A stretch of 64,000 nucleotides of DNA from Acidobacteriaceae bacterium (lineage in GTDB: Bacteria > Acidobacteriota > Terriglobia > Terriglobales > Acidobacteriaceae): assembly GCA_903642265.1 (NCBI GenBank), contig CAHJWN010000008.1:1-64000 (forward strand), given 5' to 3'. Under the pieces are notes generated by a model that was given only the letters and a program-made list of their open reading frames with translations, was not told the DNA's origin and did not search any database. The first letter of the stretch is position 1. Every line of letters begins with the position of its first letter. The position numbers and the translations under genes were made by a program. Below are positions 17,778 to 26,816 of this stretch, piece after piece.

Positions 17778-18023
17778 TTACCGCGAGCGGTTGCGGCGGC
17801 GTTGCTCCGCGGCACGGCGCTCCGCCTGTTCGAAGAGTGAAGAGAAGATACCGCCAAGCGTAACCAGGAGCGCAATGACGAACATGCCGAGCCCCATCGT
17901 TCGCCAGAGGGATTGGTCTCCCGGGGAGCCCGGCTGCTGCGCAATGTTGCTGTACGAGAGACCGCAGGAGACAAGGGCGAGAACGAGAAGCGTGGCGGCG
18001 AGGATGAAAAGATTGCGTCCCAT
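17778..18023 (-). CDS. Small two-helix membrane protein, 81 aa
   Basis: Two hydrophobic stretches (about residues 5-24 and 45-66) separated by a polar loop, with a strongly basic C-terminal tail rich in Arg and Gln. The first helix ends in LVSCG, so a lipoprotein is conceivable, but the second helix argues for an inner-membrane protein. I do not recognise the family. It is divergent from the alkyltransferase-like gene and lies upstream of queD in the same direction. Confidence 0.6.
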   Translation of the reverse strand: MGRNLFILAATLLVLALVSCGLSYSNIAQQPGSPGDQSLWRTMGLGMFVIALLVTLGGIFSSLFEQAERRAAEQRRRNRSR

Positions 18024-18113
18024 GAGCTAATGTCAGGATACGTGAGGAGCGAGCCTGCATTTGAGCAGGCTCGAGCAGCCGGTAAGCTTCTTTCCGTGCC
18101 ATGGGTAAACACG

Positions 18114-18530
18114 ATGAAGGCTGCCAACAAACCTGGGTCCAAGGCACTCGTTCTCGACCAGGCTTCATTCGCGAGAGCGAAGAGGAGAGTTCTTCGGGAA
18201 TCGTCCGCGCCTAGCGAAGATCGCGACCGGGTATTACGAAAGATCATCCTTTCCATTCCGTCAGGCAAGGTGAGCACGTATGGGAAGGTTGCGGCGGCGG
18301 CCGGATATCCCTTGCATCACCGGGCAGTGGCACGGCTTCTGCGAACGGAGTTGCCGGACATGCTTCCCTGGCACCGGGTGGTGGGTGCTGGTGGCGAGAT
18401 CAAACTGCCAGGAGAGGCTGCTGGGGAGCAACGGACGCGGCTTCAGATGGAAAGTGTGCAATTTCGCGAGAAACGGGTTGATATGGGTCGGTTTGAAGCG
18501 AAGCTGAGGCCTTGGGAGGTCTGGGAGTGA
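18114..18530 (+). CDS. Alkyltransferase-like DNA-repair protein (ATL, MGMT fold without the active Cys)
   Basis: 138 aa from ATG 18114. A possible upstream start at 18030 would leave only six bases to the divergent gene. The MGMT C-terminal domain is recognisable: VLRKIILSIPSGKVSTYGKVAAAAG, the helix-turn-helix region and HHRAVARLLR. Where methyltransferases have PCHRV this protein has PWHRVV (Trp86), the hallmark of ATL proteins. They bind O6-alkylguanine without repairing it and hand the lesion to nucleotide excision repair. It is therefore a sensor rather than a suicide enzyme. Confidence 0.85.
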   Translation: MKAANKPGSKALVLDQASFARAKRRVLRESSAPSEDRDRVLRKIILSIPSGKVSTYGKVAAAAGYPLHHRAVARLLRTELPDMLPWHRVVGAGGEIKLPGEAAGEQRTRLQMESVQFREKRVDMGRFEAKLRPWEVWE

Positions 18531-18651
18531 GATCCGCCCAACGCGAAGTTCCTGCTGCGTTTGCTCATGCCTTTGAAGCCTTCAATTACTCAGCCACCGT
18601 ACGATGCAACCAGGGAGGCATCTGCAGATGGGTAAATACCCTCATCAAATC

Positions 18652-20760
18652 TCAGCCAAAGAATTTCTCCACATCGGTGATCTCCTGCGTAATGCGGTAC
18701 GGCGGAAGTGAGTCGAGGAAGATCTTGCCGTAGCGCTGGCGCTGGATGCGAGGGTCGAGAAGCATGAGGACGCCGCGATCATCGAGTGAACGAATGAGAC
18801 GGCCAAATCCCTGCTTGAGCGTAATGACAGCGGCGGGAACCTGGTAGTCGAAGAACGGCTTGCCGCCGTCGGCCTCGATGGCGTCCATGCGAGCCTTGAC
18901 AACGGGGTCGGAAGGAACGGCGAAAGGCAGGCGGTCAATGATGACGCAGGAAAGCTGCTCGCCCTGCACATCGACACCCTGCCAGAAGCTTGATGTCCCA
19001 AACAGCACCGCATTCGGAGTGTCCCGGAACTGCTGCAGCAGGACGTGGCGTGGAGCGGTGCCATGGAGAAGCAGTGGGTAAGGTAACTGCGTAGCGATCC
19101 GCTCGTGCATGTCCCGCATGGCGGTGTAGCTGGTGAAAAGACAGAAGGCGCGGCCATGAGTGATTTCGAGGACGCGGCGGATGCGCTCCGAGGCGCGAGA
19201 GGCAAAGTCGGGATCGCTGGGAATCGGCAGGTTCGGCGGCAGGTAAAGCAGCGCCTGCTTTTGATAGTTGAAGTGGCTGGGAACGACGAGCTCGCGCGTA
19301 GTGATCAGGCCGAGGCGTTTGCGGATGTGGTCGAAACCGGCACCGGCTTCTTTCGTCTGAACGTGGTTCGAGCCGGGGGTTGAGGCGACGGTGAGTGTGG
19401 CCGAGGTGAGGATGACCGAGCAGTAAACGTCGAAGAGCGAGGTGGTCAGCAGCTCCGAGACGTCGATGGGCGTGGCCTGCAGGTGAGTGTTGAAGGCTGG
19501 TGCTTGCGGTGCACGGGTGAGATTGCGGACGCCTCCGGCTGCTCGACGTTCAATCCAGAAGACGGTGTTGCGGTCTGTCGATTCAAGCAGGAAGGACAGA
19601 CTGCGCCGAATGTCCGAGGCGCGGTTGCGCAGGCCAGGAATCTCGTCGACGTTCTTGACACGCTCGAGCTCGCCTTCAAGGCGGGTCAGGGCGTTTAGGG
19701 TCGCGGTGTAGTAGTCGCCGCTCTCCTCGAGAAAATCAGATCGGCGGTCGAAGGGCATGCGGCCTATGCTGCTGTTGGCTTCGGCAGGCAGCGCGGCGAA
19801 AAACATACGGGCACGATCGTGGAGACTGGTGCAGGAGCTGACGATGGAGCTCGAGAGCGCGTCTTTTGACTTGAGCATAAGCTCAATATCCCGGGTGAGT
19901 TCGTCAAAGCGTTGGGTGGAGAGGCCAATACCGAAGTAGTTGCTCGCAACCTCCTCGAGCTCATGAGCTTCGTCGAAGATGACCGCAGCAGCCTCAGGCA
20001 GGATGCCGGCGTCCTGCGCGCCACCGTCTCTCGATCCGGCTTGCTGCTTGATTGCGAGATCGGCGAAGAAGAGGTGATGGTTAACAATGACGATGTCGGA
20101 TTCGAGGGCCTTGCGGCGCATCGATGTAACGAAGCAGCGCTCCCAGTCAGGGCAGGTTTGGCCAAGGCAGGCCTCGGTTCTGGCATCGAGCTTATGCCAA
20201 ATTGCAGAGCTTTCAGGCAGGTCGTCGATCTCGGCGCGGTCGCCGGTTTCGGTCTCGGGCTCCCATGCGGAGATAGCATTGAATTGTGAGATCTCATCAA
20301 GGCCGCTGAGCAGCGGGGAGGCGCGCAGAGCGTAGAGCTTGTGCCGGCACAGGTAGTTGCCGCGTCCCTTCATGTAGCAGACCTTCAACGGACCAAGAAT
20401 CGACTCAAGAAACGGAATGTCTTTGAAGTACAGCTGTTCTTGCAGGTTCTTTGTGCCGGTGGAGATGATGATGCGTTGGCCGCGTTCCCGGGCCAGGCGG
20501 ATGGCAGGCAGCAGATAAGCGAGGGTCTTGCCCGTGCCGGTGCCGGCTTCGACGATCAGGTGGCGCTTATCGGTAAGCGCCGCCTCGACGGCTTTCGCCA
20601 TCTCGAACTGGCCAGGACGATGCTCAAACGCCAGAGAGGATTTTGCGAGGAGGCCGCCGGGGGCAAAGAACTCCTTCAGCGTGGGCAGGCGCAGCTGTTT
20701 ATCTTCCGGATGAGTAGACAATCCGGGAGACAAGGATGCGATCTGAATGGGCGATGGCAC
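18652..20760 (-). CDS. dinG: DinG-family ATP-dependent DNA helicase
   Basis: 702 aa superfamily 2 helicase of the XPD/DinG class. Motif I VEAGTGTGKTLAYLLPA and the DEAH box FDEAHELEEV are intact. Between them four cysteines (CYMKGRGNYLC, then CLGQTC with a further CF) fit the Fe-S cluster of DinG/YoaA. The C-terminal motifs include FGTSSFWQGVDVQGE and GFGRLIRS. It unwinds 5'-3' and helps resolve R-loops and damaged forks. It starts with GTG at 20760 and is divergent from der. Confidence 0.88.
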   Translation of the reverse strand: MPSPIQIASLSPGLSTHPEDKQLRLPTLKEFFAPGGLLAKSSLAFEHRPGQFEMAKAVEAALTDKRHLIVEAGTGTGKTLAYLLPAIRLARERGQRIIISTGTKNLQEQLYFKDIPFLESILGPLKVCYMKGRGNYLCRHKLYALRASPLLSGLDEISQFNAISAWEPETETGDRAEIDDLPESSAIWHKLDARTEACLGQTCPDWERCFVTSMRRKALESDIVIVNHHLFFADLAIKQQAGSRDGGAQDAGILPEAAAVIFDEAHELEEVASNYFGIGLSTQRFDELTRDIELMLKSKDALSSSIVSSCTSLHDRARMFFAALPAEANSSIGRMPFDRRSDFLEESGDYYTATLNALTRLEGELERVKNVDEIPGLRNRASDIRRSLSFLLESTDRNTVFWIERRAAGGVRNLTRAPQAPAFNTHLQATPIDVSELLTTSLFDVYCSVILTSATLTVASTPGSNHVQTKEAGAGFDHIRKRLGLITTRELVVPSHFNYQKQALLYLPPNLPIPSDPDFASRASERIRRVLEITHGRAFCLFTSYTAMRDMHERIATQLPYPLLLHGTAPRHVLLQQFRDTPNAVLFGTSSFWQGVDVQGEQLSCVIIDRLPFAVPSDPVVKARMDAIEADGGKPFFDYQVPAAVITLKQGFGRLIRSLDDRGVLMLLDPRIQRQRYGKIFLDSLPPYRITQEITDVEKFFG

Positions 20761-20931
20761 GTTCCTGAAGCAATTCTATTTGGATATTCGCATTTCCTTC
20801 GATTGCAGCCGTCGCTATTTCGCGGCGAACAAAACGATCCTCTCGAGAATGAGTGGGTAGGATGCTCAGTGATTGCCTACTTAGTTTCTATAATGGTGGA
20901 GGCGCTGCGGTGCCGAAAGAAGGCATGAGCG

Positions 20932-22893
20932 ATGGCGCAACGGGACGATAGAAAACGACTAGGCAAAAAGCACAGGACGGCAGCGACAAGGCCGAAGAAG
21001 GGGCGTGCTCCAAAGTCCACGCCAACCACAGGAGCAGTCGATCCGCGCAAGCGCAAGGTGATCTCGACCGCGGCCGCAAAGAAGGCGGCGGCGAAACGGG
21101 TCTCGAGAAGGTCGCCGGAGTTTGAATCGAAGCGCACGATCTCGCCTGCGGGCAAATCCGCCCATCACGAGAAGGCTGCGAGCGACGTGGAGTCCGGTCG
21201 TGGCGCAGCAAAGAAGCAGGTACTTCGCTCAGCGAAAGACGGCAAGGCAAAGAAGGTAGATGCGCGACCTGCGGATGGCATTGTTGGGCGGCAGACTCCC
21301 CGGTCGGCAAACGTGGCAGGACACGAGCGCTTGCAGGATGACGATGAAAAGGCCTGGCGCGACGTTGAAGCGATCGCTGCCGGCTTCTCGGTTAAGACTA
21401 GCGGGGAGAATGCGGACCTGCCATTGATCGCTGTCTGCGGGCGACCGAACGTGGGGAAGAGTACGCTCTTCAATCGTCTCACGGGATCGCGGCGTTCCAT
21501 TGTCGGCGACGAGCCTGGGATCACGCGGGACCGCATCTATGGCGAAATTGAGTGGATGGGCCGCGATGCGCGCATCGTCGATACAGGCGGCGTGGTGCCC
21601 GATGATGAGGCGCTGATTCCAAGTGAAATCTTTCGCCAGGCGCAGGTCGCGCTTGAAGAAGCGGACGCAATTGTCATGGTCGTCGACGGGCGGACGGAGC
21701 TTGCTTCGCCTGATCTTGAACTGGCAAGGCTGCTGCTGCGTGGCGGCAAGCCCATCTTTCTGGCTGTAAATAAGATGGACACCGACGCGATGAACGCCGG
21801 AGCGGAGAACTTCCGGCGGCTGGGTTTCAGGAATGTGCTGCCGATCTCGGCCGAGCACGGGTCGGGCATCGGAGACCTGCTCGACGCAGTGTTCGAGGTG
21901 TTGCCGGAGGAAGATGAGACCGAGCCGGAAGCCGTGATGCTCACCACGGACGATGAGCTTGAAGAAGATGAAGATGGTCCGGATTTTGCGCCGGAACCTC
22001 TGCAAGTACCGGTCAGGGTCCGCAGAATGCGGTCGCATGGCGAGTACGACGCAAAAGAGACGAAGGTCGCAATCATCGGACGTCCGAATGTGGGTAAGAG
22101 CACGCTGCTGAATGCACTTACCGGGACCGATCGTGCCATCGTCTCGCCAATTGCGGGAACGACGCGCGATGCTGTGGATGAGGTAGTTGAGCGCGGCGGG
22201 CATAATTTCCGGTTCGTCGATACCGCAGGAATTCGCCGCAAGGGCAAGACCAAGCTGATGGCGGAGAAGCTGTCGGTAATCATGGCGAGAAAACACCTGG
22301 AGGCAGCAGATGTATCGCTGCTCGTAATCGATGCGGGCGAAGGAGTTGCAGCCGCTGATGCAAATATCGGTGGCTATGCGCACGAGAGCGGACGCAGTGT
22401 GATCATTGTGATCAACAAATGGGATTTGATGACGAAGGTCGGGCCGGATGGGATGCGGCTGTTTGATGGCAAGCCACCCGCAGATCAGAAGATCTATGAG
22501 CAGGATGTCCGGGATAAGTTGAAGTACCTGGACTATGCTCCACTGCTGTTTATCTCTGCAGCAGACGGGAAGAATATTGAGTCGGTATTTAAGAAGGTTG
22601 AGTTAGTCTCACGAGAAAGACGCAAGCGAGTTACTACTGGCCAGATGAACAAGTTTCTGGAGAAGGTTGATTTCCAGAAGGCTTCTGTACCGATGAATAA
22701 GCGGGTGCGCATTTACTACATGACCCAGGCTGCTGTGGCTCCGCCAACCTTTGTGCTTTTCACGGATAAAGATGTGAAGTTGCACTTCTCGTTCGAGAGA
22801 TTCCTGGGAAACCAGATCAGGGAAAACTTCGGGTTCATTGGAAGCCCGATCTGGTTCAAGGTGAAGGCCAGGAACAAGAAGAAGACAGAGTGA
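20932..22893 (+). CDS. der: Der (EngA) ribosome-assembly GTPase with a long basic N-terminal extension
   Basis: 653 aa, about 160 residues longer than usual. The canonical part begins near residue 165 with the first G domain (GRPNVGKST near 169, NKMD, SAEHG). An acidic linker (EEDETEPE to EEDEDGPD) and the second G domain (GRPNVGKST near 383, NKWD) follow, then the KH-like domain. Der promotes 50S assembly. The extension (residues 1 to about 130) is Lys/Arg/Ala-rich and low in complexity, with AAAKKAAAKR-type runs. No better internal start was seen, and the frame stays open without interruption. Confidence 0.92.
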   Translation: MAQRDDRKRLGKKHRTAATRPKKGRAPKSTPTTGAVDPRKRKVISTAAAKKAAAKRVSRRSPEFESKRTISPAGKSAHHEKAASDVESGRGAAKKQVLRSAKDGKAKKVDARPADGIVGRQTPRSANVAGHERLQDDDEKAWRDVEAIAAGFSVKTSGENADLPLIAVCGRPNVGKSTLFNRLTGSRRSIVGDEPGITRDRIYGEIEWMGRDARIVDTGGVVPDDEALIPSEIFRQAQVALEEADAIVMVVDGRTELASPDLELARLLLRGGKPIFLAVNKMDTDAMNAGAENFRRLGFRNVLPISAEHGSGIGDLLDAVFEVLPEEDETEPEAVMLTTDDELEEDEDGPDFAPEPLQVPVRVRRMRSHGEYDAKETKVAIIGRPNVGKSTLLNALTGTDRAIVSPIAGTTRDAVDEVVERGGHNFRFVDTAGIRRKGKTKLMAEKLSVIMARKHLEAADVSLLVIDAGEGVAAADANIGGYAHESGRSVIIVINKWDLMTKVGPDGMRLFDGKPPADQKIYEQDVRDKLKYLDYAPLLFISAADGKNIESVFKKVELVSRERRKRVTTGQMNKFLEKVDFQKASVPMNKRVRIYYMTQAAVAPPTFVLFTDKDVKLHFSFERFLGNQIRENFGFIGSPIWFKVKARNKKKTE

Positions 22894-22927
22894 GAGCGGG
22901 GCATCAGGACCGTGCATCTTACGGTGC

Positions 22928-24631
22928 ATGGCTGAAACATATGACGCAATCATAGTTGGGACTGGAGCAGGTGGCGGCGCGCTCGCTTACCGTCTCGCCA
23001 GGGCAGGTAAGAAACTTTTGATCCTTGAGCGTGGAAGCTTTCTTCCGCAGGAGAAGCTCAATTGGGATACGTCCGCCGTATTCCTGGACAATCGGTATCA
23101 CACCAAAGAAGAGTGGCAGGATAAGGATGGCAAGCCGCTCCATCCGCAGCAGGCGTACTTCGTTGGAGGACAGACGAAGGTTTATGGCGCGGCCATGTTC
23201 CGGATGCGTGCCGAAGACTTCGGAATCATCCACCATAAGGGCGGAGTATCGCCTGCGTGGCCAATCGCATATACCGACCTGGAACCGTACTACACAGAAG
23301 CGGAAGAACTCTTTCACGTTCATGGCAGTCTGGGGCCTGAAGGGAAAGGGCCTTGCGTTGCGGGCGGCATGGGTAGCGCCTTCGATCCGACGGAGCCGTT
23401 TCATTCGAAGCCATACGCTTTCGCGGCTTTTGAAAATGAGCCAAGAATGCAGGACATTGAAAATAGTGTGCGCGAGCTTGGAGTGAATACCTTCCCTATC
23501 CCCCTGGGATTAAAGCGGGATGCTGCTGATCCCGTTGCGAGTAAATGCATTCGATGCGACACCTGCGACGGCTATCCTTGCCTGTTGCATGCAAAATCCG
23601 ACTCCGATATCAACTGCATTCGGGAGATCATGCATCTTCCCAATGTCACCCTCATGATCAACTCTCGCGTGCTGCGCTTGCTGACAAATTCGTCAGGTAC
23701 CGCAATCGCATCGATTGAGGTCGATCATGGCAAGGACGGCCTGGCCAGTTACCAGGCAGGCTTCTTTGCCTTATGCGCAGGAGCTATCAATTCTGCTGTG
23801 ATTTTGCTTGCCTCCGCCGACGACAAACATCCACGAGGACTCGCTAACGGTTCAGATCAGGTTGGTCGCAACTTCATGTATCACCAGGCAGACGCGCTGC
23901 TGGCACTGTCGACCGAAACGAACTATGACAGTTACACGAAGACGTGGGGCACCAACGAATTTTATCTCAGAGACACTGACGAGAGTTATCCATATCCCTT
24001 GGGACAGGTGCAGCCCGTCGGGAGCTTCCATCACGAGATGATGAAGGGCGACGCTCCACCTCTTACCCCAGGTTTTGTACTTGAGACGATGAAGCAACAC
24101 GCTGTGCCGTGGTGGTTGACGACGGAAGACCTTCCCGACCCGAATAATCGCGTCACGCTGCACAACCGAACTCCCAGTTCAGCCGTAAGCAAGCAGCCTG
24201 GGACCTCGGGAGCTCATGGGTCCGGCGACACGGGTCGCGTCAACGAGGCAGCGAAGATCCAGATTGCGGCGCCTGGAAGGATTCAATTGTCCTACACGCC
24301 GAATAATGTAGAAAGCTTCAACCGTTTGAAGGACCGGTGGGTGGACACTTTGAAACGTGCCGGTCACGCATCCACTTCTGTGCCGCTGCACGCCTACTTC
24401 AAGAAGCGCATCCCCCTTGAAGGAGTTGGCCATCAGAATGGCACATGCCGAATGGGTAAGGATGCTGCGACAAGTGTGCTTGATGCTAACTGCAAAGCGC
24501 ACGAACTCGACAATCTTTACGTAGTCGATGCGAGCTGTTTCGTATCGGCAAGCGCAGTCAATCCCTCGCTCACCATCATTGCGAATGCCCTGCGTGTGGC
24601 TGACCACCTGCTTGCGGAGCGGCTGAACTAA
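22928..24631 (+). CDS. GMC-family FAD oxidoreductase with a cysteine cluster
   Basis: 567 aa. FAD-binding IIVGTGAGGGALAYRLA at the N-terminus, and the C-terminal GMC block with active-site His in GHQNGTCRMG and Asn in NPSLTIIAN. It probably oxidises an alcohol or sugar. A cluster CIRCDTCDGYPC (about residues 206-218) resembles the segment that binds an Fe-S cluster in FAD-dependent sugar dehydrogenases. No signal peptide is seen. No small subunit or cytochrome partner is adjacent. It is convergent with trmFO, sharing four bases at the stops. Confidence 0.85.
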   Translation: MAETYDAIIVGTGAGGGALAYRLARAGKKLLILERGSFLPQEKLNWDTSAVFLDNRYHTKEEWQDKDGKPLHPQQAYFVGGQTKVYGAAMFRMRAEDFGIIHHKGGVSPAWPIAYTDLEPYYTEAEELFHVHGSLGPEGKGPCVAGGMGSAFDPTEPFHSKPYAFAAFENEPRMQDIENSVRELGVNTFPIPLGLKRDAADPVASKCIRCDTCDGYPCLLHAKSDSDINCIREIMHLPNVTLMINSRVLRLLTNSSGTAIASIEVDHGKDGLASYQAGFFALCAGAINSAVILLASADDKHPRGLANGSDQVGRNFMYHQADALLALSTETNYDSYTKTWGTNEFYLRDTDESYPYPLGQVQPVGSFHHEMMKGDAPPLTPGFVLETMKQHAVPWWLTTEDLPDPNNRVTLHNRTPSSAVSKQPGTSGAHGSGDTGRVNEAAKIQIAAPGRIQLSYTPNNVESFNRLKDRWVDTLKRAGHASTSVPLHAYFKKRIPLEGVGHQNGTCRMGKDAATSVLDANCKAHELDNLYVVDASCFVSASAVNPSLTIIANALRVADHLLAERLN

Positions 24632-25992
24632 GTTCGCCCGCTGGTGTCGGCGAGCCAGTTATCCCAGGCTGCGAGGGCGCGGTCACATTGCAGTTTGTGG
24701 CGTTCTTTCTTGTCTCGCATCTTCTTGCGAAGCTCAGTTTCAAGCGGCGGGAGCAGGTCAAAGGTGATGTTGGCGGGAGTGAACTTCTTTTGTTCGGCGT
24801 GCGTGATGTAGTGGGTCAAGCTGCCATTGGCTGAGGCCCGGGGTGCGGGTGTGGGCGCGTTGCCGTTTGCGAGCGCTGCGGCATACCGGCCGGCCAACAT
24901 ACCGCTGGCAATCGATTCGGTGTAGCCTTCGACGCCGGAGAGTTGACCGGCGATCATGATGGAAGGGTGAGCCTTGAGCTGAAGAGTCTCGGTAAGCAGG
25001 CTGGGCGCGTGGATGTAGGTGTTTCGGTGGATCTGGCCATACCGTAGGAAGGTTGCGCGTTCGAGGCCGGGAATGAGGCGTAGCACGCGTGCCTGCTCGC
25101 CATACCTCAGGTGATTCTGGAAGCCAACCAGGTTATAGCTATCAGCGCGAAGGTTCTCCTGCCGAAGCTGGACAGCGGCATAAGGCCAGCGTCCGGTCTT
25201 CGGGTCGGTAAGGCCGACAGGCTTCATAGGGCCGAATCGGAGGGTGTCACGGCCGCGGCGGGCGGTCTCTTCAATCGGGAGACAGCCTTCAAAGTATTGG
25301 AGCTTATTTGCTGTTCCGTCGACAGGGAACTTCTCCCAGTCCTTTGCTTCGACGTTCTCCGCGGTTGTGAGGGCATCCAGGAAGATCTCGTACTCTTCTT
25401 GGGTGAAGGGGCAGTTGATGTAGTCGGCCGTGCCTTTGTCATACCGGGCAGCGAAGTAGACCTTGTCCATGTCGATAGTGGTGGCGTCGACGATGGGTGA
25501 GATGGAGTCATAGAAAGCGAGGTGCTCAGCCCCGGTGAGACGCTGCAGTTCGGTGGCGAGAGCGGGGCTGGTGAGCGGCCCACTGGCAAGGATAGTGATG
25601 GTGTCGGGGTCGTCTTCGTGAAGGGTAATCACCTCTTCGCGATGGACGGTGATGCGCGAATCAAACGCGATGCAAGCAGCTATGCGGGCAGAGAAGAGTT
25701 CGCGATCCACAGCAAGCGCATGTCCGGCAGGCACGGCAGTAGCGTCCGCTTCGGCGAGGAGGATCGAGCCGGCGCGACGCATCTCCTGCTTGAGCAGCCA
25801 GGGCGCAGAATTTTCGGATTCGGACTTGAGGGAGTTAGAGCAGACGAGTTCGGCAAAGTCTGAGGTCTGGTGCGCTTCTGTAGACCGGTGCGGGCGCATC
25901 TCGTAGAGAGCTACTTCGCAGCCGAGGCGGGCGGCGGTAAGTGCGGCTTCCGGGCCTGCGAGACCTCCGCCGATGATTTTGATTTTTTTCAT
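24628..25992 (-). CDS. trmFO: TrmFO, folate/FAD-dependent tRNA (uracil-54) methyltransferase
   Basis: 454 aa. N-terminal IKIIGGGLAGPEAAL, then EMRP, FAELVCSNSL and the later GQLSGVEGYTESIASGMLAG and THAEQKKFTPANI blocks are diagnostic. The enzyme methylates U54 to T54 in tRNA using methylene-tetrahydrofolate and FAD. The start ATG at 25992 is followed by a Lys-Lys-Ile run. A GNAT gene lies 60 bases upstream on the same strand, with a copy of a dispersed repeat between them. Confidence 0.94.
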   Translation of the reverse strand: MKKIKIIGGGLAGPEAALTAARLGCEVALYEMRPHRSTEAHQTSDFAELVCSNSLKSESENSAPWLLKQEMRRAGSILLAEADATAVPAGHALAVDRELFSARIAACIAFDSRITVHREEVITLHEDDPDTITILASGPLTSPALATELQRLTGAEHLAFYDSISPIVDATTIDMDKVYFAARYDKGTADYINCPFTQEEYEIFLDALTTAENVEAKDWEKFPVDGTANKLQYFEGCLPIEETARRGRDTLRFGPMKPVGLTDPKTGRWPYAAVQLRQENLRADSYNLVGFQNHLRYGEQARVLRLIPGLERATFLRYGQIHRNTYIHAPSLLTETLQLKAHPSIMIAGQLSGVEGYTESIASGMLAGRYAAALANGNAPTPAPRASANGSLTHYITHAEQKKFTPANITFDLLPPLETELRKKMRDKKERHKLQCDRALAAWDNWLADTSGRT

Positions 25993-26029
25993 GGTTTGGT
26001 GGAGTGCGAGATGACGGGAAATCTTGGCT

Positions 26030-26043
26030 GCGCTCAGAATGAC
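26030..26043 (+). repeat. Short dispersed repeat GCGCTCAGAATGAC, copy 2
   Basis: Exact 14-base match to 1396-1409, in the spacer between trmFO and the GNAT gene. Likely part of a longer, degenerate intergenic repeat. Confidence 0.5.
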
Positions 26044-26052
26044 GGCAGTGTC

Positions 26053-26568
26053 TTACTTTATGACTAAGTCCGTCACAAATTGCGCAGCTAGGTTGGTCAG
26101 AGCTTCGCCTGTGACACGCATTCCAAGCCATTCAGACTTCATGACTGCACCCATCCGCTGGTAAAAATCGATGGAGGGCTGGTTCCAGTCGAGAACGCTC
26201 CACTCGAGTCTCGGCAGACCTTCATCTATAGCAATGGAAGCGACCTTCGCAAGAAGAGCCCTGCCAATTCCCTGCCCGCGAAATTTAGGACGGACAAAGA
26301 GATCCTCAAGGTAAATTCCGGCGCGGCCCTGCCACGTTGAATAACTGTAGAAGTAGAGGGCAAAGCCTGCAGGTTGACCATTCCATTCAGCAATGAGGGC
26401 GTGAAAGCGTTGAGGCACCTTGGAGTCAGGCAAGGGGAACCCATCGCGGAGGAGATCGGCTTCTGTCGCAAGGACGGCATTGGGTTCGCGTTCGTACTCT
26501 GCAAGTTCCCGGATGAAGGCGAGTATGTTCGGGACATCTCTCGGTGTGGCCGGACGAAGTTCTAGCAT
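26053..26568 (-). CDS. GNAT-family N-acetyltransferase
   Basis: 171 aa. The acetyl-CoA motif A appears as DLFVRPKFRGQGIGRALL, followed by LEWSVLDWNQPSIDFYQRMGA, the pattern of diamine/amino-acid acetyltransferases. The substrate is unknown. The gene precedes trmFO in the same direction. Confidence 0.83.
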   Translation of the reverse strand: MLELRPATPRDVPNILAFIRELAEYEREPNAVLATEADLLRDGFPLPDSKVPQRFHALIAEWNGQPAGFALYFYSYSTWQGRAGIYLEDLFVRPKFRGQGIGRALLAKVASIAIDEGLPRLEWSVLDWNQPSIDFYQRMGAVMKSEWLGMRVTGEALTNLAAQFVTDLVIK

Positions 26569-26768
26569 TGTGTCTCTCTATTCCATTGTAGGCGTTGGGC
26601 GTGGGGATGTTCTAGGTGCACGAGTAGCTTTGTGTAAGGAAAGTCCAGCACCCAGGTGATTACGCCTGCGTGCCTTATCGCGCACGTCGTGACAGCAGTA
26701 ATTAGCGGGGAAGTAGGTGCCAGGAACTTAGATCGTCTCGATTAAGCGGCACGCATTTCGCAACGCAG

Positions 26769-26794
26769 AAAGGCCCGGCAAATCGCCGGGCCTT
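26769..26794 (-). terminator. Rho-independent-like terminator of the outer-membrane protein gene
   Basis: AAGGCCCGGC and GCCGGGCCTT arms around a short loop, 22 bases after the stop at 26817. On the minus strand the stem is followed by TTTCT. Confidence 0.8.
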
Positions 26795-26816
26795 CCTAGT
26801 TGGGAGAGTGGTGCAG

